This document shows positions 28,971-38,590 of a stretch of 64,000 nucleotides of DNA, one piece after another. Source of the DNA: Blastococcus sp. VKM Ac-2987 (GTDB lineage Bacteria > Actinomycetota > Actinomycetes > Mycobacteriales > Geodermatophilaceae); assembly GCF_026967805.1 (NCBI RefSeq), contig NZ_JAPVBG010000005.1, positions 23,954 to 87,953 of the forward strand, written 5' to 3'. The notes under the pieces were generated by a model. It saw only the letters and a program-made list of their open reading frames with translations. It searched no databases and was not told where the DNA came from. Positions within the stretch are counted from its first letter, which is position 1; the number at the start of each line of letters is the position of its first letter. The translations under genes and the position numbers were made by a program.

Positions 28971-30773
28971 TCAGGCGACGGGGGTGATCCGCCCCTCCCC
29001 ACCGACGGGGTAGTCGGCCGCGGTCACGACGCCACCGAGGTCCTCGACCAGGTAGGTCTCGAGGGCCTCCTGGTAGGTCACCGGCAGGACGGTGAACTCG
29101 ACGCCGTCGAAGGGGTAGCCGTCACCGCCGCGCAGCAGGAAGTCGATCGTGGCGACCGAGATGGTCTCCAGCGCGCCGGTCGGCACGCCGTCCGCCACCA
29201 GGACGGTGCCGTCATCGAGGACCAGGTCGACGATCCGCGAGCCGGCCTCCTGTGCCGGGTCGTAGCTCACCCGGTAGCCGGCGGCCTGCGCGAAGGAGCC
29301 GGCGGGCTGCAGGATCCCGCCGGTGACGTCGCCGGAGAGCCCGTGCTCGACGCCGGCGACGAAGGTCTCGACCGGCATGGCCGGGGCGACGCCGACGAAG
29401 TTCGAGAAGGGCAGCACCGTGTAGGTGTCCAGCGCGGTGATCTCACCGGCCGGGATCACCGCGGCGTTGCGGATGCCGCCGCCGTTCTGCAGAGCCACGA
29501 CCGGGGTGGTCACGCCGAGGGCGGCCGCCTCCCGCCGGCCCGCGGCGAGCAGGGCGTCCGTGGCGAGGTTGCCGAGGTTGGTCTCCCGGCTGCGCACGTC
29601 GTTGCGGATGCCGTTGAGGTCGACCTCCGAGGTGGCCACGACCTGCTCGGCGAGGTCCGCGACGTACTGCTCCACCGGGCGGACGACCTGCCGGTTGACC
29701 GCGTAGTTGGGGGCGACGGCGTCGGGGCCCTGGGCGGCCACCGGGATCACGCGCGACGCCTCGTCGTGCACCACCAGGAGCTCGCCGGCCGCGTCGAACG
29801 TGACGACCAGGCGGCCGACGTAGGAGTAGAGCGCGGCCGTCGTGACGACGGGGACGACCTCGCCGTCGGCGTCGGTCGGGGTCAGCGGGTAGGAACCGTG
29901 GACGTCCGTCCCGTCGGGCACCACCGGGTCGCCCTCGTCGGCGAGCAGCTCGTGGCCGCCACCGCCGACGATGACGTCGACACCGCTGAGCTGGGCGGCG
30001 AGCGCCACCTCGTTGTCGATGTCCTGCAGGTGCGAGACGAGCACGACCTTGTCCACGCCGGCGGCCTCGTAGGCGGCGGCCTGGGCGTTGGCGATCTCGG
30101 CGAGGTCGGGGTCCACCGTCACGCCGCGGGAGCTGGTGAGCCGGGGCAGGTCCGGCGTGGTGAGCCCGATGAACCCGATCTGCTCGCCGCGCTCCCGGAC
30201 GACGTGCGAGGTCACGATGGTGCCGTCCTCGACCCGGGCCAGCAGGGCCGGCTCGTCCTCGAAGCCGAGGTTGCTCGAGACGATCGTCGTCTGCGGGCGC
30301 AGGTCGCCGATCCACTCGGCGAAGAAGTCCGGGCCGAGGTCGAAGTCGTGGTTGCCGGGGATCGACACGTCGAAGCGCGCCGCGTTGAACGCGGTGGCGT
30401 CGTAGATCGGCCGCCCCGAGTCCTCGCTGGCGGCCAGCTGCGGCCCGGGCAGGAAGTTGTCGCCGGCCGAGATGGTGACGACGCCGCGCTTCTTGGCCAT
30501 GCCCTCGGCCCGCTGGCCGGTCAGGGCCGCGATCTGCTGCTGGCGGATCAGCTCGACGAAGCGGTCCGCGCCGCCGTAGGTGCCGCCGTCCTCGAGGGTG
30601 ACCGGCAGCAGGGCGGACTCGAGGTCGTTGGCGTGCAGCAGGGTGAGGGTGAAGTCGGGCTGCGGCTCCGCAGCGGGCGCGGCCGCGGCGGTGCCCGCGA
30701 GGCCGCCGCCGGCGAGAGCGGCGGCGGTCACGGTCGCCACGACGGTGCCGCGGCGCAGGTGGGTCAGGGACAT
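28971..30773 (-). CDS. Secreted 5'-nucleotidase / 2',3'-cyclic phosphodiesterase (UshA-like)
   Basis: 600 residues with a Sec signal peptide (LRRGTVVATVTAAALAGGGLAG, then an AAAAPAAEP cleavage region). The metallophosphoesterase domain (about 40-330) has LLHANDLES, ISAGDNFLPG, IPGNHDFDLG, SHLQDID and GGGGHELL, giving the two-metal site. The 5'-nucleotidase C-terminal domain (about 350-590) has NGGGIRNAAV and FSNFVGVAPAMPVE. It would release phosphate and nucleosides outside the cell. It is divergent from an exported nuclease, which could supply its substrates. Confidence 0.92.
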   Translation of the reverse strand: MSLTHLRRGTVVATVTAAALAGGGLAGTAAAAPAAEPQPDFTLTLLHANDLESALLPVTLEDGGTYGGADRFVELIRQQQIAALTGQRAEGMAKKRGVVTISAGDNFLPGPQLAASEDSGRPIYDATAFNAARFDVSIPGNHDFDLGPDFFAEWIGDLRPQTTIVSSNLGFEDEPALLARVEDGTIVTSHVVRERGEQIGFIGLTTPDLPRLTSSRGVTVDPDLAEIANAQAAAYEAAGVDKVVLVSHLQDIDNEVALAAQLSGVDVIVGGGGHELLADEGDPVVPDGTDVHGSYPLTPTDADGEVVPVVTTAALYSYVGRLVVTFDAAGELLVVHDEASRVIPVAAQGPDAVAPNYAVNRQVVRPVEQYVADLAEQVVATSEVDLNGIRNDVRSRETNLGNLATDALLAAGRREAAALGVTTPVVALQNGGGIRNAAVIPAGEITALDTYTVLPFSNFVGVAPAMPVETFVAGVEHGLSGDVTGGILQPAGSFAQAAGYRVSYDPAQEAGSRIVDLVLDDGTVLVADGVPTGALETISVATIDFLLRGGDGYPFDGVEFTVLPVTYQEALETYLVEDLGGVVTAADYPVGGEGRITPVA

Positions 30774-30876
30774 GACGCTCCGAGGTCGGTGGGACTGGCC
30801 GGGTGAGCGTCACACCGGGAGGTGAACGGCGCATGACCGGATGTCGATCTGTGACGCATCGCATAGCAGGACCGTT

Positions 30877-30916
30877 CCGTCACGCGTTCGTCACCTTCCG
30901 TGGTGCAGCTCGTCAC
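30877..30916 (+). promoter_or_regulatory. 11-bp-phased CGTCAC repeats (Pho-box-like)
   Basis: CGTCAC occurs at 30878, 30889 and 30911, that is with spacings of 11 and 22 bp. As 7-mers the first two read CCGTCAC-N4-TCGTCAC. That is the architecture of PhoB/PhoP direct-repeat boxes (7-mer, 4-nt spacer), although the sequence is not the Streptomyces GTTCACC core. It lies in the divergent region of the nucleotidase and nuclease genes. Confidence 0.4.
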
Positions 30917-30968
30917 CCGATCGGCTTACCGTCTCGGCATCTCAACGACCGTCCGGAAGGACTTCTCC

Positions 30969-33596
30969 GTGCTCGTACGCATCGGCAGTCCGCGCGTCCT
31001 CGCGCGCCGTACTGCTCTCGGCACCCTCGCCGCCTCCGTGGCCGTGGTGGGCATCCCCGCCTTCGCGCAGGCGGCGCCGCCAACCACCCCGTTCATCTCC
31101 GAGCTCCACTACGACAACGCCGGCGCGGACGTCGACGAGTTCGTCGAGGTGCAGTTCCCGGCCGGTTCCAGCACGACCGGGTGGACCGTCGAGCTCTACA
31201 ACGGGTCCAACGGGGCCCGCTACGACTCCGACAGCCTGGAGCCGAATGCTGACGGCATCGCGGTCGTCACCTACTCGGGCACCCTCCAGAACGGCTCACC
31301 CGACGGCATCGCGCTCGTCGGCCCGGCCGGCCTGGTCGAGTTCCTGTCCTACGAGGGCGTGATGACCGCCAGCAATTCGACGGCCGCCGGCACGACGAGC
31401 ATCGACATCGGTGTCTCGGAGGCCGGCACGGAGCCCGCCGGGCAGTCGCTGTCGCGCAGCTACGACGCCGGCACCGACGCGCTCGTCTGGTCCGGGCCGG
31501 CCGCAGCCACCCCGGGCGTGGTCAACTCCGCCGCACCCGGTCCGGTGGAGCCGCCGCCGGCCGCCGGCGAGGTCTGTGACACCGCGGTGACGAACGAGAT
31601 CGGCGAGGTCCAGGGCGCCGGCGGGACCACCCCGCTGGCCGGCTCCACGGTCACCGTGCGGGGCGTCGTCGTCGGCGACACCCCCGGACTCTCCGGCTTC
31701 TACCTGCAGGACGTCGACGGCGACGGCGACGCCGCCACCTCCGACGGGATCTTCGTCTTCTCCTCCGTCGAGGTGGATCTGGGCGACACGGTCGCGGTGA
31801 CCGGCCTCGCCCAGGAGTACTTCGACCAGACCCAGATCCGCGGCGAGGCGAACGTGGGCATCTGCGCCGACGGCACCGCCGCGGACCTGCCGTCGGCCAC
31901 CCCGCTGGACCTGCCCGCCGACGACGACGTCCGCGAGCGGCTCGAGGGCATGCTGGTCGCACCGGTCGATCCGCTCACCGTCAGCGAGGTCTTCGACCTC
32001 ACCAGCTTCGGCGAGCTGACCCTGTCCGAGCGTGGCCGGCTGGTCCAGCCGACCGAGCTGGCCCGTCCCGGCGCCGAGGCGGACGCGATCGCGGCGGAGA
32101 ACGCGCTGCGCAGCATCGTCCTCGACGACGCCCTCAGCAGCCGGGTCAGCGTGACCACCGCCCCCTACCTGTCGCCGGAGACCCCGGTCCGGGTCGGCGA
32201 CACGCTCACCTTCACCGAGCCGCTGGTGCTCGGCTACGGGTTCGACGCCTGGCGGCTGCAGCCGGCCGACGGCACCGCGGACGGCGTCTTCGGCCTGCAG
32301 AACACCCGTCCGGCCGCGCCGGGCGTGGTGGGCGGTGACGTCCAGGTGGGCGCGTTCAACGTGCTCAACTACTTCCTCACCCAGGGCGGCGTCGGCCGTG
32401 GTGCCACCAGCGACGCGGAGTTCGCGGAGCAGGCCGGCAAGATCGTGCCGGCGATCAACGCGCTGGGCGCCGACGTGGTGACCCTGATGGAGATCGAGGA
32501 CACCGACTCCACCGGGCTCACCCCCGGCGACGCCGACACGGCGCTGGCCGACCTGGTGGCCCGGCTGAACGCCGACGCCGGTGCCGGCACGTGGGCCTTC
32601 GTCCCGTTCCCCGAGGAGCTGTACGCGGTCGACCGGGACGTGATCCGGAACGCGATCATCTACCGGCCCGCCGCCGTCACCCCGGTCGGTCCGTCGGTCG
32701 GCCTGGTCGACGAGACGGTCTGGTCGAACGCCCGGGAGCCGATCGCCCAGACCTTCACCGCGGACGGCGACGCCTTCACCGTGGTGGCCAACCACTTCAA
32801 GTCCAAGGGCGGCACCGGCACCGGTGACAACCTCGACACCGGCCAGGGCTCGTTCAACGGCGACCGGGTGCGGCAGGCGGGGTCGCTGGCGGCCTTCGCC
32901 GAGCAGCTGGAGGCGCGGACCGGCGACCCGGACGTCCTGCTGATGGGCGACTTCAACGCCTACACCCAGGAGGACCCGATCGAGGTCCTCCGCGAGGAGG
33001 GCTTCGTCGACCTCGGCGAGCTGTTCGACCCGGGCCGGTACAGCTACGTGTTCGACGCGCTGTCCGGCTCGCTGGACCACGCGCTGGCCACGCAGGAGCT
33101 GACCGCCAAGGTGACCGACGTCGTGCACTGGAACATCAACTCGGTGGAGTCCTTCGCCTACCAGTACTCCGGCGACCCGGCGCTGTACGCGGCCGACCCC
33201 TACCGCTCCAGCGACCACGACCCGCTGCTGCTCGGCATCGACCTGCAGGAGGCCGTGGTCGAGCCGGAGCCGCTGCTCTGCCAGGGCCTCGAGCCCACGA
33301 TCGTCGGCACCGAGGGCGACGACGTGCTCGTCGGCGGCAACGGCGTCGACGTGATCATGGGCCTGGGCGGCGACGACGTCATCACCGGCGGCAACGGCGC
33401 GGACGTGATCTGCGGCGGGAACGGGGACGACGTCGTCAACGGCAACAACGGGGACGACGTCCTGCTCGGCGGCGCCGGCGACGACCGGCTGTACGGGGAC
33501 AACGGCAGCGACACGCTGATCGGCGGCCCGGGCACCGACGTCCTCGACCAGGGCAGGGGCACGGGCCGCGAGGACCAGGACGGCGCCGAGTCCTGA
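30969..33596 (+). CDS. Exported ExeM/NucH-type endonuclease with LTD and RTX-like repeats
   Basis: 875 residues from GTG 30969; GGAAGGA lies about 9 nt upstream. An Arg-rich Sec signal peptide (VLARRTALGTLAASVAVVG, then FAQA) leads to a lamin-tail-like domain (about 35-150, ISELHYDNAGADVDEFVEVQF). OB-like and linker regions follow. An endonuclease/exonuclease/phosphatase domain (about 455-760) has GAFNVLNYF, MEIED, LMGDFNAYTQED and SDHDPLLL. The C-terminus holds five or more RTX-type nonapeptides (GGNGADVI, GGAGDDRLYG), which should bind calcium. A secreted DNase is likely, partner to the divergent nucleotidase. Confidence 0.9.
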   Translation: MLVRIGSPRVLARRTALGTLAASVAVVGIPAFAQAAPPTTPFISELHYDNAGADVDEFVEVQFPAGSSTTGWTVELYNGSNGARYDSDSLEPNADGIAVVTYSGTLQNGSPDGIALVGPAGLVEFLSYEGVMTASNSTAAGTTSIDIGVSEAGTEPAGQSLSRSYDAGTDALVWSGPAAATPGVVNSAAPGPVEPPPAAGEVCDTAVTNEIGEVQGAGGTTPLAGSTVTVRGVVVGDTPGLSGFYLQDVDGDGDAATSDGIFVFSSVEVDLGDTVAVTGLAQEYFDQTQIRGEANVGICADGTAADLPSATPLDLPADDDVRERLEGMLVAPVDPLTVSEVFDLTSFGELTLSERGRLVQPTELARPGAEADAIAAENALRSIVLDDALSSRVSVTTAPYLSPETPVRVGDTLTFTEPLVLGYGFDAWRLQPADGTADGVFGLQNTRPAAPGVVGGDVQVGAFNVLNYFLTQGGVGRGATSDAEFAEQAGKIVPAINALGADVVTLMEIEDTDSTGLTPGDADTALADLVARLNADAGAGTWAFVPFPEELYAVDRDVIRNAIIYRPAAVTPVGPSVGLVDETVWSNAREPIAQTFTADGDAFTVVANHFKSKGGTGTGDNLDTGQGSFNGDRVRQAGSLAAFAEQLEARTGDPDVLLMGDFNAYTQEDPIEVLREEGFVDLGELFDPGRYSYVFDALSGSLDHALATQELTAKVTDVVHWNINSVESFAYQYSGDPALYAADPYRSSDHDPLLLGIDLQEAVVEPEPLLCQGLEPTIVGTEGDDVLVGGNGVDVIMGLGGDDVITGGNGADVICGGNGDDVVNGNNGDDVLLGGAGDDRLYGDNGSDTLIGGPGTDVLDQGRGTGREDQDGAES

Positions 33597-33619
33597 CCTG
33601 ACGGCTCCACGGACGCGCG

Positions 33620-33653
33620 CCGGCGCGGCACCCCGAACGGGGTGCCGCGCCGG
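33620..33653. terminator. Bidirectional hairpin terminator
   Basis: A 16-bp perfect stem (CCGGCGCGGCACCCCG 33620-33635 with its complement 33638-33653) around AA, between the convergent nuclease and malQ genes. Confidence 0.7.
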
Positions 33654-33667
33654 TCGTGTCCTGCGGG

Positions 33668-35497
33668 TCAGTCGCTGTCGAGGCCCTCGGCCAGGGTGCG
33701 GGCGACCGTCTGGAGCAGCGGGTGCACCGCCAGGTCCTCCACGGGCACCGGCAGCGGCAGGGACCAGTTGGGCCGGTCGCCGGCGCCGGGCATGTTCGGC
33801 CGGCGCTGCTCGCCGAGGGCGTCGTCCAGCGTCGCCGACAGCAGCAGCGACGGCGACGTCGCCAGCAGGGCGTGCGCCTGCTCCACCGCCTGCTCGACCG
33901 TGGCGTCGTCGGAGAGCCCCGGCAGGTGCGCCAGCAGCGAGCTGCGGCCGCGCTCGAGCTCCTCGTCGGTGCCGGTCCCGTGCTCCCGCTGCTCGTCGAC
34001 GTCGGCCTCGGTCCACAGCCCCGCCACCGTCGGCAGGTCGTGGGTGGTGATCGCCGCCATGGCCTCGGCCGGCCACTCGGCGGGGGCGTCGTCCTCGAAC
34101 CAGAGCAGGCGGTAGGACAGCACCCCGTGCTCGGCCATGGCCTCGCGGACACCGTCCTCGACGGTGCCGAGGTCCTCGCCGACGACGAGCGCCTGTGCCC
34201 GGTGGCTCTCCAGCGCGACGATGTTCAGCAGGTCCTCGGCCGGATAGCGGACGTAGGCGCCGTCGGCCGCGCTGCCGTCCGAGGGCACCCACCAGAGCCG
34301 GAACAGGCCCATGACGTGGTCGATGCGCAGGCCGCCGGCGCCGGCGATGGTCGCCCGGATGGACTGGACGAACGGCTCGTAGTCGGCGTCGCGCAGCCGC
34401 CAGGGGATCAGCGGCGGGGAGCCCCAGTCCTGCCCGGCGGAGTTGAACGCGTCCGGCGGTGCACCGACGCTGACGCCGTCGGCGAGCACCTCCTGCCACG
34501 CCCAGGCGTCGGCGCCGCCGCCGGCGAAGCCGATCGGCAGGTCCTGGATGACGGTCATCCCGTCGGTGGCTGCGGTGAACTGCAGCTCCAGCGCCCACTG
34601 CAGCCAGGCGTGGAAGGCGACGACCGCCCCGTGCTGCTCGGCGTAGCCGGCCACCCCGGGGCCGTCGGGCCGGCGCAGCTCGGCGGGCCAGGTGTGCCAG
34701 TCGGCGCCGTGCTCCTCGGTGATCGCCGCCCAGGTGGACCAGTCCTGCAGGGTCTGCCCCTGCTCCGCCCGCCAGCGGCCGAACGCCTCGCCGCCGCTGT
34801 GGGCGAAGAAGATCCGCATCAGGACCTCGCGCTTGCGCGCCCAGATCGCGTCCCGGTCGATCAGCGCACCCTCGGACAGGGCCCGGCCGGCGTCGGCCTC
34901 CAGGTCGACGGCCTCGGCGCCGGGCACCTCGTCGACCCGCAGGTAGATCGGGTTGCGGAACCGGCGGGTGGCCGGCAGGTAGGGGCTGGCCTCCTGCTCG
35001 GCGATCGGCGCGACGGCGTGCAGGGGGTTGATGAGCACGAACCCGGCGCCCTGGTCGGCGGCCATCCGGCGGATGGTGCGCAGGTCGCCGAGGTCGCCGA
35101 TGCCCCAGCTGTCCCGGCCGCGGGCGGCGTACAGCTGCACTGCCCAGCCCCAGGCGCGCTCGTCGGGCAGCCAGCAGCGGCCCGGCGACACGATCAGCCG
35201 GCGCCGGCGGCCCTGCGGCGACTGCAGCCAGTGGTAGCCGAGCGGGAAGTCCTCCGGCAGCTGGCCGTCGATGTGCCGGACCTCGCCGTCCTCGCAGACG
35301 ACGTCGGCCTCGTCGACCTCCAGCGCGTCCCCGGGACGGGCCACGATGGGCGCGCGCTCCTCGAGGTCGGCCGGCGGTTCGCCGATGACCGCCCGCAGCC
35401 GCTCGATGGTCTCCTGCGCTACCTGGTGCTCCTCGTCGAGCGCATCCAGCCAGCTCGCATCGATGCCCCAGTCGTCGGTCGTCGGCTTCGTCGTCAC
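33668..35497 (-). CDS. malQ: 4-alpha-glucanotransferase (amylomaltase)
   Basis: Transfers alpha-1,4-glucan segments in maltose and glycogen metabolism; GH77, 609 residues. Conserved pieces include YAARGRDSWGIGDLGDL, INPLHAVAP and SPYLPATRRFRNPIYL. Catalytic regions are LRIDHVMGLFRLWWVP (nucleophile Asp), VVGEDLGTVEDGV (acid/base Glu) and TTHDLPTVAGLW. It starts at GTG 35497 and is shorter at the N-terminus than the about 700-residue actinobacterial forms, lacking much of their N-terminal extension. hrpB lies 37 bp upstream on the same strand. Confidence 0.92.
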   Translation of the reverse strand: MTTKPTTDDWGIDASWLDALDEEHQVAQETIERLRAVIGEPPADLEERAPIVARPGDALEVDEADVVCEDGEVRHIDGQLPEDFPLGYHWLQSPQGRRRRLIVSPGRCWLPDERAWGWAVQLYAARGRDSWGIGDLGDLRTIRRMAADQGAGFVLINPLHAVAPIAEQEASPYLPATRRFRNPIYLRVDEVPGAEAVDLEADAGRALSEGALIDRDAIWARKREVLMRIFFAHSGGEAFGRWRAEQGQTLQDWSTWAAITEEHGADWHTWPAELRRPDGPGVAGYAEQHGAVVAFHAWLQWALELQFTAATDGMTVIQDLPIGFAGGGADAWAWQEVLADGVSVGAPPDAFNSAGQDWGSPPLIPWRLRDADYEPFVQSIRATIAGAGGLRIDHVMGLFRLWWVPSDGSAADGAYVRYPAEDLLNIVALESHRAQALVVGEDLGTVEDGVREAMAEHGVLSYRLLWFEDDAPAEWPAEAMAAITTHDLPTVAGLWTEADVDEQREHGTGTDEELERGRSSLLAHLPGLSDDATVEQAVEQAHALLATSPSLLLSATLDDALGEQRRPNMPGAGDRPNWSLPLPVPVEDLAVHPLLQTVARTLAEGLDSD

Positions 35498-35534
35498 CCC
35501 GCGATCCTCGCCGGGGCGGGGGCAGCCCGCAGCC

Positions 35535-38039
35535 TCAGTCGCGGGTCCGGGCGCGTGACGTCGCTCGCTTCGTGGCCGGTGCGGCCGCCGGGTCCTCCGG
35601 CCAGGGGTGCCGGGGGTACCGGCCGCGCAGCTCGCTGCGGACGGCGGGGTAGCCGGTGGTCCAGAACCCGGCGAGGTCGGTCGTCGTGGCGACGACCCGC
35701 TGCGCCGGGGAGAGCAGCTGCAGCCGCAGCGGTCGCCCGGCCACCAGCGGGGCCTGCCCCCAGCCGAACACCTCCTGCACCCGCACCGACAGGGTGGGGA
35801 CGGCGGGATCGGTGTAGTCCACCCGGATCCGCGACCCGGTCGGGACCGTCACGGAGTCGGGCACCACGGCGTCGAGGTCGCCGGCCACCTGCCACGGCAC
35901 CAGGGCCCGCAGCGCGGCGACGACGTCGATGCGGGCCAGGTCCGCCCGGCTGCGCGCACCGGCGACGTCGACGGTGGCCAGGAGGGCCGTGTCGTCGACG
36001 GCGGGCCACGGGTCGCCGAGCCCGCCGTGCGCCGCGGCCAGGCGCTCGCGCAGCCGGCGGGCCGCCGGGGTCCAGCGGAGCAGCCCGAGCCCCTCCGCGC
36101 GCAGGCCCTTCGCCACCGCGGCGGCCACGGCGGCGCGGTCCGGATCGCGCAGCGGGCGCTCGGCCAGCACGATCGCGCCCAGCCGCTCCACGCGGGCGCT
36201 GCGGACGTCGCCGTCGCGCCAGGACACCTCGTCCCGGTCCCGGTGCAGCGCACCGGCGGCCTCGAGGGCGGTCGCCTCGTCGATCGCCACGGCCGACCGC
36301 ACCCGGGCGTCGCGCCGGCCGGGGGCCCGGTCGGCGACGGCGACGGCCAGCCAGGACGCCCCGGTCAGCGCCGTCCCGGGCGCCAGCTCGGCGCCGGTGC
36401 CGGCGGCCATCAGGTAGGTGCCGGTGCCGCCCGGCCGGCGCCGCGCCAGCCGCTCGGGATGGGCCAGGCCGACCACCAGGCCGGCCGCCGTGTCGTCGGG
36501 AAGGTTGCCGTCGGGCAGCCGGGGAGCGGCGACGTCGTCGAGCGCACGCCCGAGGCGGCCCACCTCCTCCCGCCACCGGGCCGTGGCGCTCCGGTCGGCA
36601 CCCGAGCGCAGGGCCCGCCAGGTCACGGTCAGGTCGTCCCCGCGGGCGGGGACGTCGGCGGAGAGCAGGGCGACCACCTCGGCGGCCCGGCGACGGCCGA
36701 CCAGCGGAGCGCCGTCCAGCAGCGCGCGGGCGAGGCGGGGATGCACCCCGAGGGTGGTCAGCGCGCGTCCCCGGGCGGTCGCCCGGCCGTCGCCGTCCAC
36801 CGCGCCGAGGTCGTGCAGCGTCTGCCCGGCCACGACCAGGGCCGCCGGCGGCGGGGGATCGAGCAGGGCGAGGCCCGTCCCGCCGGGCGCTCCCCAGCAC
36901 GCCAGCTCCAGCACGAAGGCGGTCAGGTCGGCGACAGCCACCTCCGGCTCGTCGTGGGCGGGCAGCCGGTCGTGCTCGGCGGGCGTCCAGCAGCGGTAGA
37001 CCGACCCCGGCCCCTCCCGGCCGGCCCGGCCGGCCCGCTGGGTGACCGCCGCGCGCGAGGCCCGCACGGTGACCAGCGACCCCAGGCCGCGCGACAGGTC
37101 GGCCCGCGGCACGCGCGCGAGCCCGGCGTCGACGACGACGCGGACGCCGGGCACGGTCAGGCTGCTCTCCGCCAGCGCGGTGGCCAGCACGACCCGGCGG
37201 GGGGAGCCGGCCTGGAGGGCGGCGTCCTGCGCGGCGGCCGGCAGCCGGCCGTGCAGCGGCAGCACGTCGGCGTCGACCCCGTCCAGCAGACCGGCCACCG
37301 CGCCGATCTCGCCGGCACCCGGCAGGAACACGAGCACGTCCCCGGCCTGCTCCGCCAGCGCCCGGCGGACGGTCGCGGCCACGTGCGCGAGCAGCCGCGG
37401 GTCCACCCGCAGGCCGTGCGGTGGATCGACCGGGGTGGGGGGCGGCGCCCAGCGGACGTCGACCTCGTGCAGCGTCCCGGTCGCCTCGACGACCGGGGCC
37501 GGCCCGGCCTCCCCGCCGAGCAGGGCGGCCAGCCGGCCGGCCTGGGCCGTCGCCGACATGGCGAGCAGCCGCAGGTCCGGGCGCAGGGCACCGACGACGT
37601 CGAGGCCGAACGCGAGCGCCAGGTCGGTGTCCAGGTGCCGCTCGTGGCACTCGTCCAGGACGACGGCGGCCACCCCGGGCAGCTCGGGATCGGCCTGCAG
37701 GCGGCGGACCAGCAGGCCGGTGGTGACCACCTCGACCCGGGTGGCGCCGCTGCGCCGGCTGTCCCCGCGGACGCTGTAGCCCACCCGTCCGCCGACCGGC
37801 TCGCCCAGCAGCGCGGCCATCCGGCTGGCGGCGGCCCGCGCGGCCACGCGGCGCGGCTCGGCCACGACGACGCGCCCCGGGAGGGAGCCGGCCAGCGCGA
37901 GCGGGACGAGGGTGGTCTTCCCGGTCCCGGGCGGGGCCACCAGCACGGCGGCACCCCGGGCCGACAGCGCGTCCGCGAGCGCGGGCAGCGCGGCCCGGAC
38001 CGGCAGGTCGGTCCCGGGCGTCCCGGGCGGTGGCAGCAC
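35535..38039 (-). CDS. hrpB: ATP-dependent helicase HrpB
   Basis: 834 residues, normal family length. It is a DEAH-box helicase with APPGTGKTT (about residue 36), DECHERH (about 130), MSATA (about 165) and QRAGRAGR (motif VI). The HrpB C-terminal domain follows, with GWGQAPLVAGRPLRLQLLSP and FWTTGYPAVRSELRGRYPRHPWPEDP. GTG 38039 is preferred; a frame continuing to 38108 adds unconserved residues. Helicase on RNA or DNA by family; physiological target not established. The divergent neighbour is a tautomerase gene 86 bp away. Confidence 0.92.
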   Translation of the reverse strand: MLPPPGTPGTDLPVRAALPALADALSARGAAVLVAPPGTGKTTLVPLALAGSLPGRVVVAEPRRVAARAAASRMAALLGEPVGGRVGYSVRGDSRRSGATRVEVVTTGLLVRRLQADPELPGVAAVVLDECHERHLDTDLALAFGLDVVGALRPDLRLLAMSATAQAGRLAALLGGEAGPAPVVEATGTLHEVDVRWAPPPTPVDPPHGLRVDPRLLAHVAATVRRALAEQAGDVLVFLPGAGEIGAVAGLLDGVDADVLPLHGRLPAAAQDAALQAGSPRRVVLATALAESSLTVPGVRVVVDAGLARVPRADLSRGLGSLVTVRASRAAVTQRAGRAGREGPGSVYRCWTPAEHDRLPAHDEPEVAVADLTAFVLELACWGAPGGTGLALLDPPPPAALVVAGQTLHDLGAVDGDGRATARGRALTTLGVHPRLARALLDGAPLVGRRRAAEVVALLSADVPARGDDLTVTWRALRSGADRSATARWREEVGRLGRALDDVAAPRLPDGNLPDDTAAGLVVGLAHPERLARRRPGGTGTYLMAAGTGAELAPGTALTGASWLAVAVADRAPGRRDARVRSAVAIDEATALEAAGALHRDRDEVSWRDGDVRSARVERLGAIVLAERPLRDPDRAAVAAAVAKGLRAEGLGLLRWTPAARRLRERLAAAHGGLGDPWPAVDDTALLATVDVAGARSRADLARIDVVAALRALVPWQVAGDLDAVVPDSVTVPTGSRIRVDYTDPAVPTLSVRVQEVFGWGQAPLVAGRPLRLQLLSPAQRVVATTTDLAGFWTTGYPAVRSELRGRYPRHPWPEDPAAAPATKRATSRARTRD

Positions 38040-38125
38040 GGCCCCCAGTCTGGCGTGCGCGGTGGGGGCGTCCTGCCACCGCCGTGCGCGCGTGCCCCGG
38101 CCCACCACCGGGAAAGGGGACGGGT

Positions 38126-38527
38126 GTGCCGTCGCTGCAGCTCGATCTCCCGCTCCGCCTGGACCTCGACGCCAAGCGCTCGCTGGCCAGGGAGCTCGGA
38201 TCCGTCTACGCCGCGGTGATGGACGTCCGGCCGGACTTCGTCACCGTCTCGATCCACGACCTCGGCCCCGGCGGGGTGTGGCGGTGCGGTGCGGAGGACC
38301 CGGAGCCGGCGGCCCTGGTCATGTGCGACGTCCGCGCCGGCCGGCCGGCCGCGACCCGCGAGCTCCTCGCCCGCCGGGTCGTCGACGCGTGCGCCCGCGC
38401 CTGCGGCCTGGAGGAGCGCCTGGTCAAGGTCGAGTTCACCCAGCACACCGGCGACGAGATGTTCCACCCCCAGCTGGGCGGCTTCGCCCCGGACTGGGCG
38501 CCCAGGGCGGGGGAGGGCGCAGGCTGA
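38126..38527 (+). CDS. 4-oxalocrotonate tautomerase-superfamily protein
   Basis: 133 residues from GTG 38126, which makes Pro the second codon (VPSLQLDLPLRLD). After Met removal this Pro is the catalytic base of the family, which fixes the start. AAAGGGGA lies about 6 nt upstream. The protein is about twice the length of classical 4-OT, like the longer single-chain members. Downstream is a D-tartrate dehydratase on the other strand, with no evident functional link. Confidence 0.8.
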   Translation: MPSLQLDLPLRLDLDAKRSLARELGSVYAAVMDVRPDFVTVSIHDLGPGGVWRCGAEDPEPAALVMCDVRAGRPAATRELLARRVVDACARACGLEERLVKVEFTQHTGDEMFHPQLGGFAPDWAPRAGEGAG

Positions 38528-38547
38528 GCCGGCCGGCCGGCCGGCCG
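38528..38547. repeat. Short (GGCC)n tandem tract
   Basis: GGCC repeated about five times directly after the tautomerase stop. Self-complementary, so it may contribute to termination between the convergent genes. Confidence 0.6.
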
Positions 38548-38590
38548 GCCGCAGGCGCCGGGGCGGACGGCGGCTCCGGGGTGCGCGGGC

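Noticed and set aside
30802..30827. Two GGTGANC half-sites upstream of the nucleotidase
   Set aside because: They are 19 bp apart, not the 11 or 22 bp expected of a PHO box.
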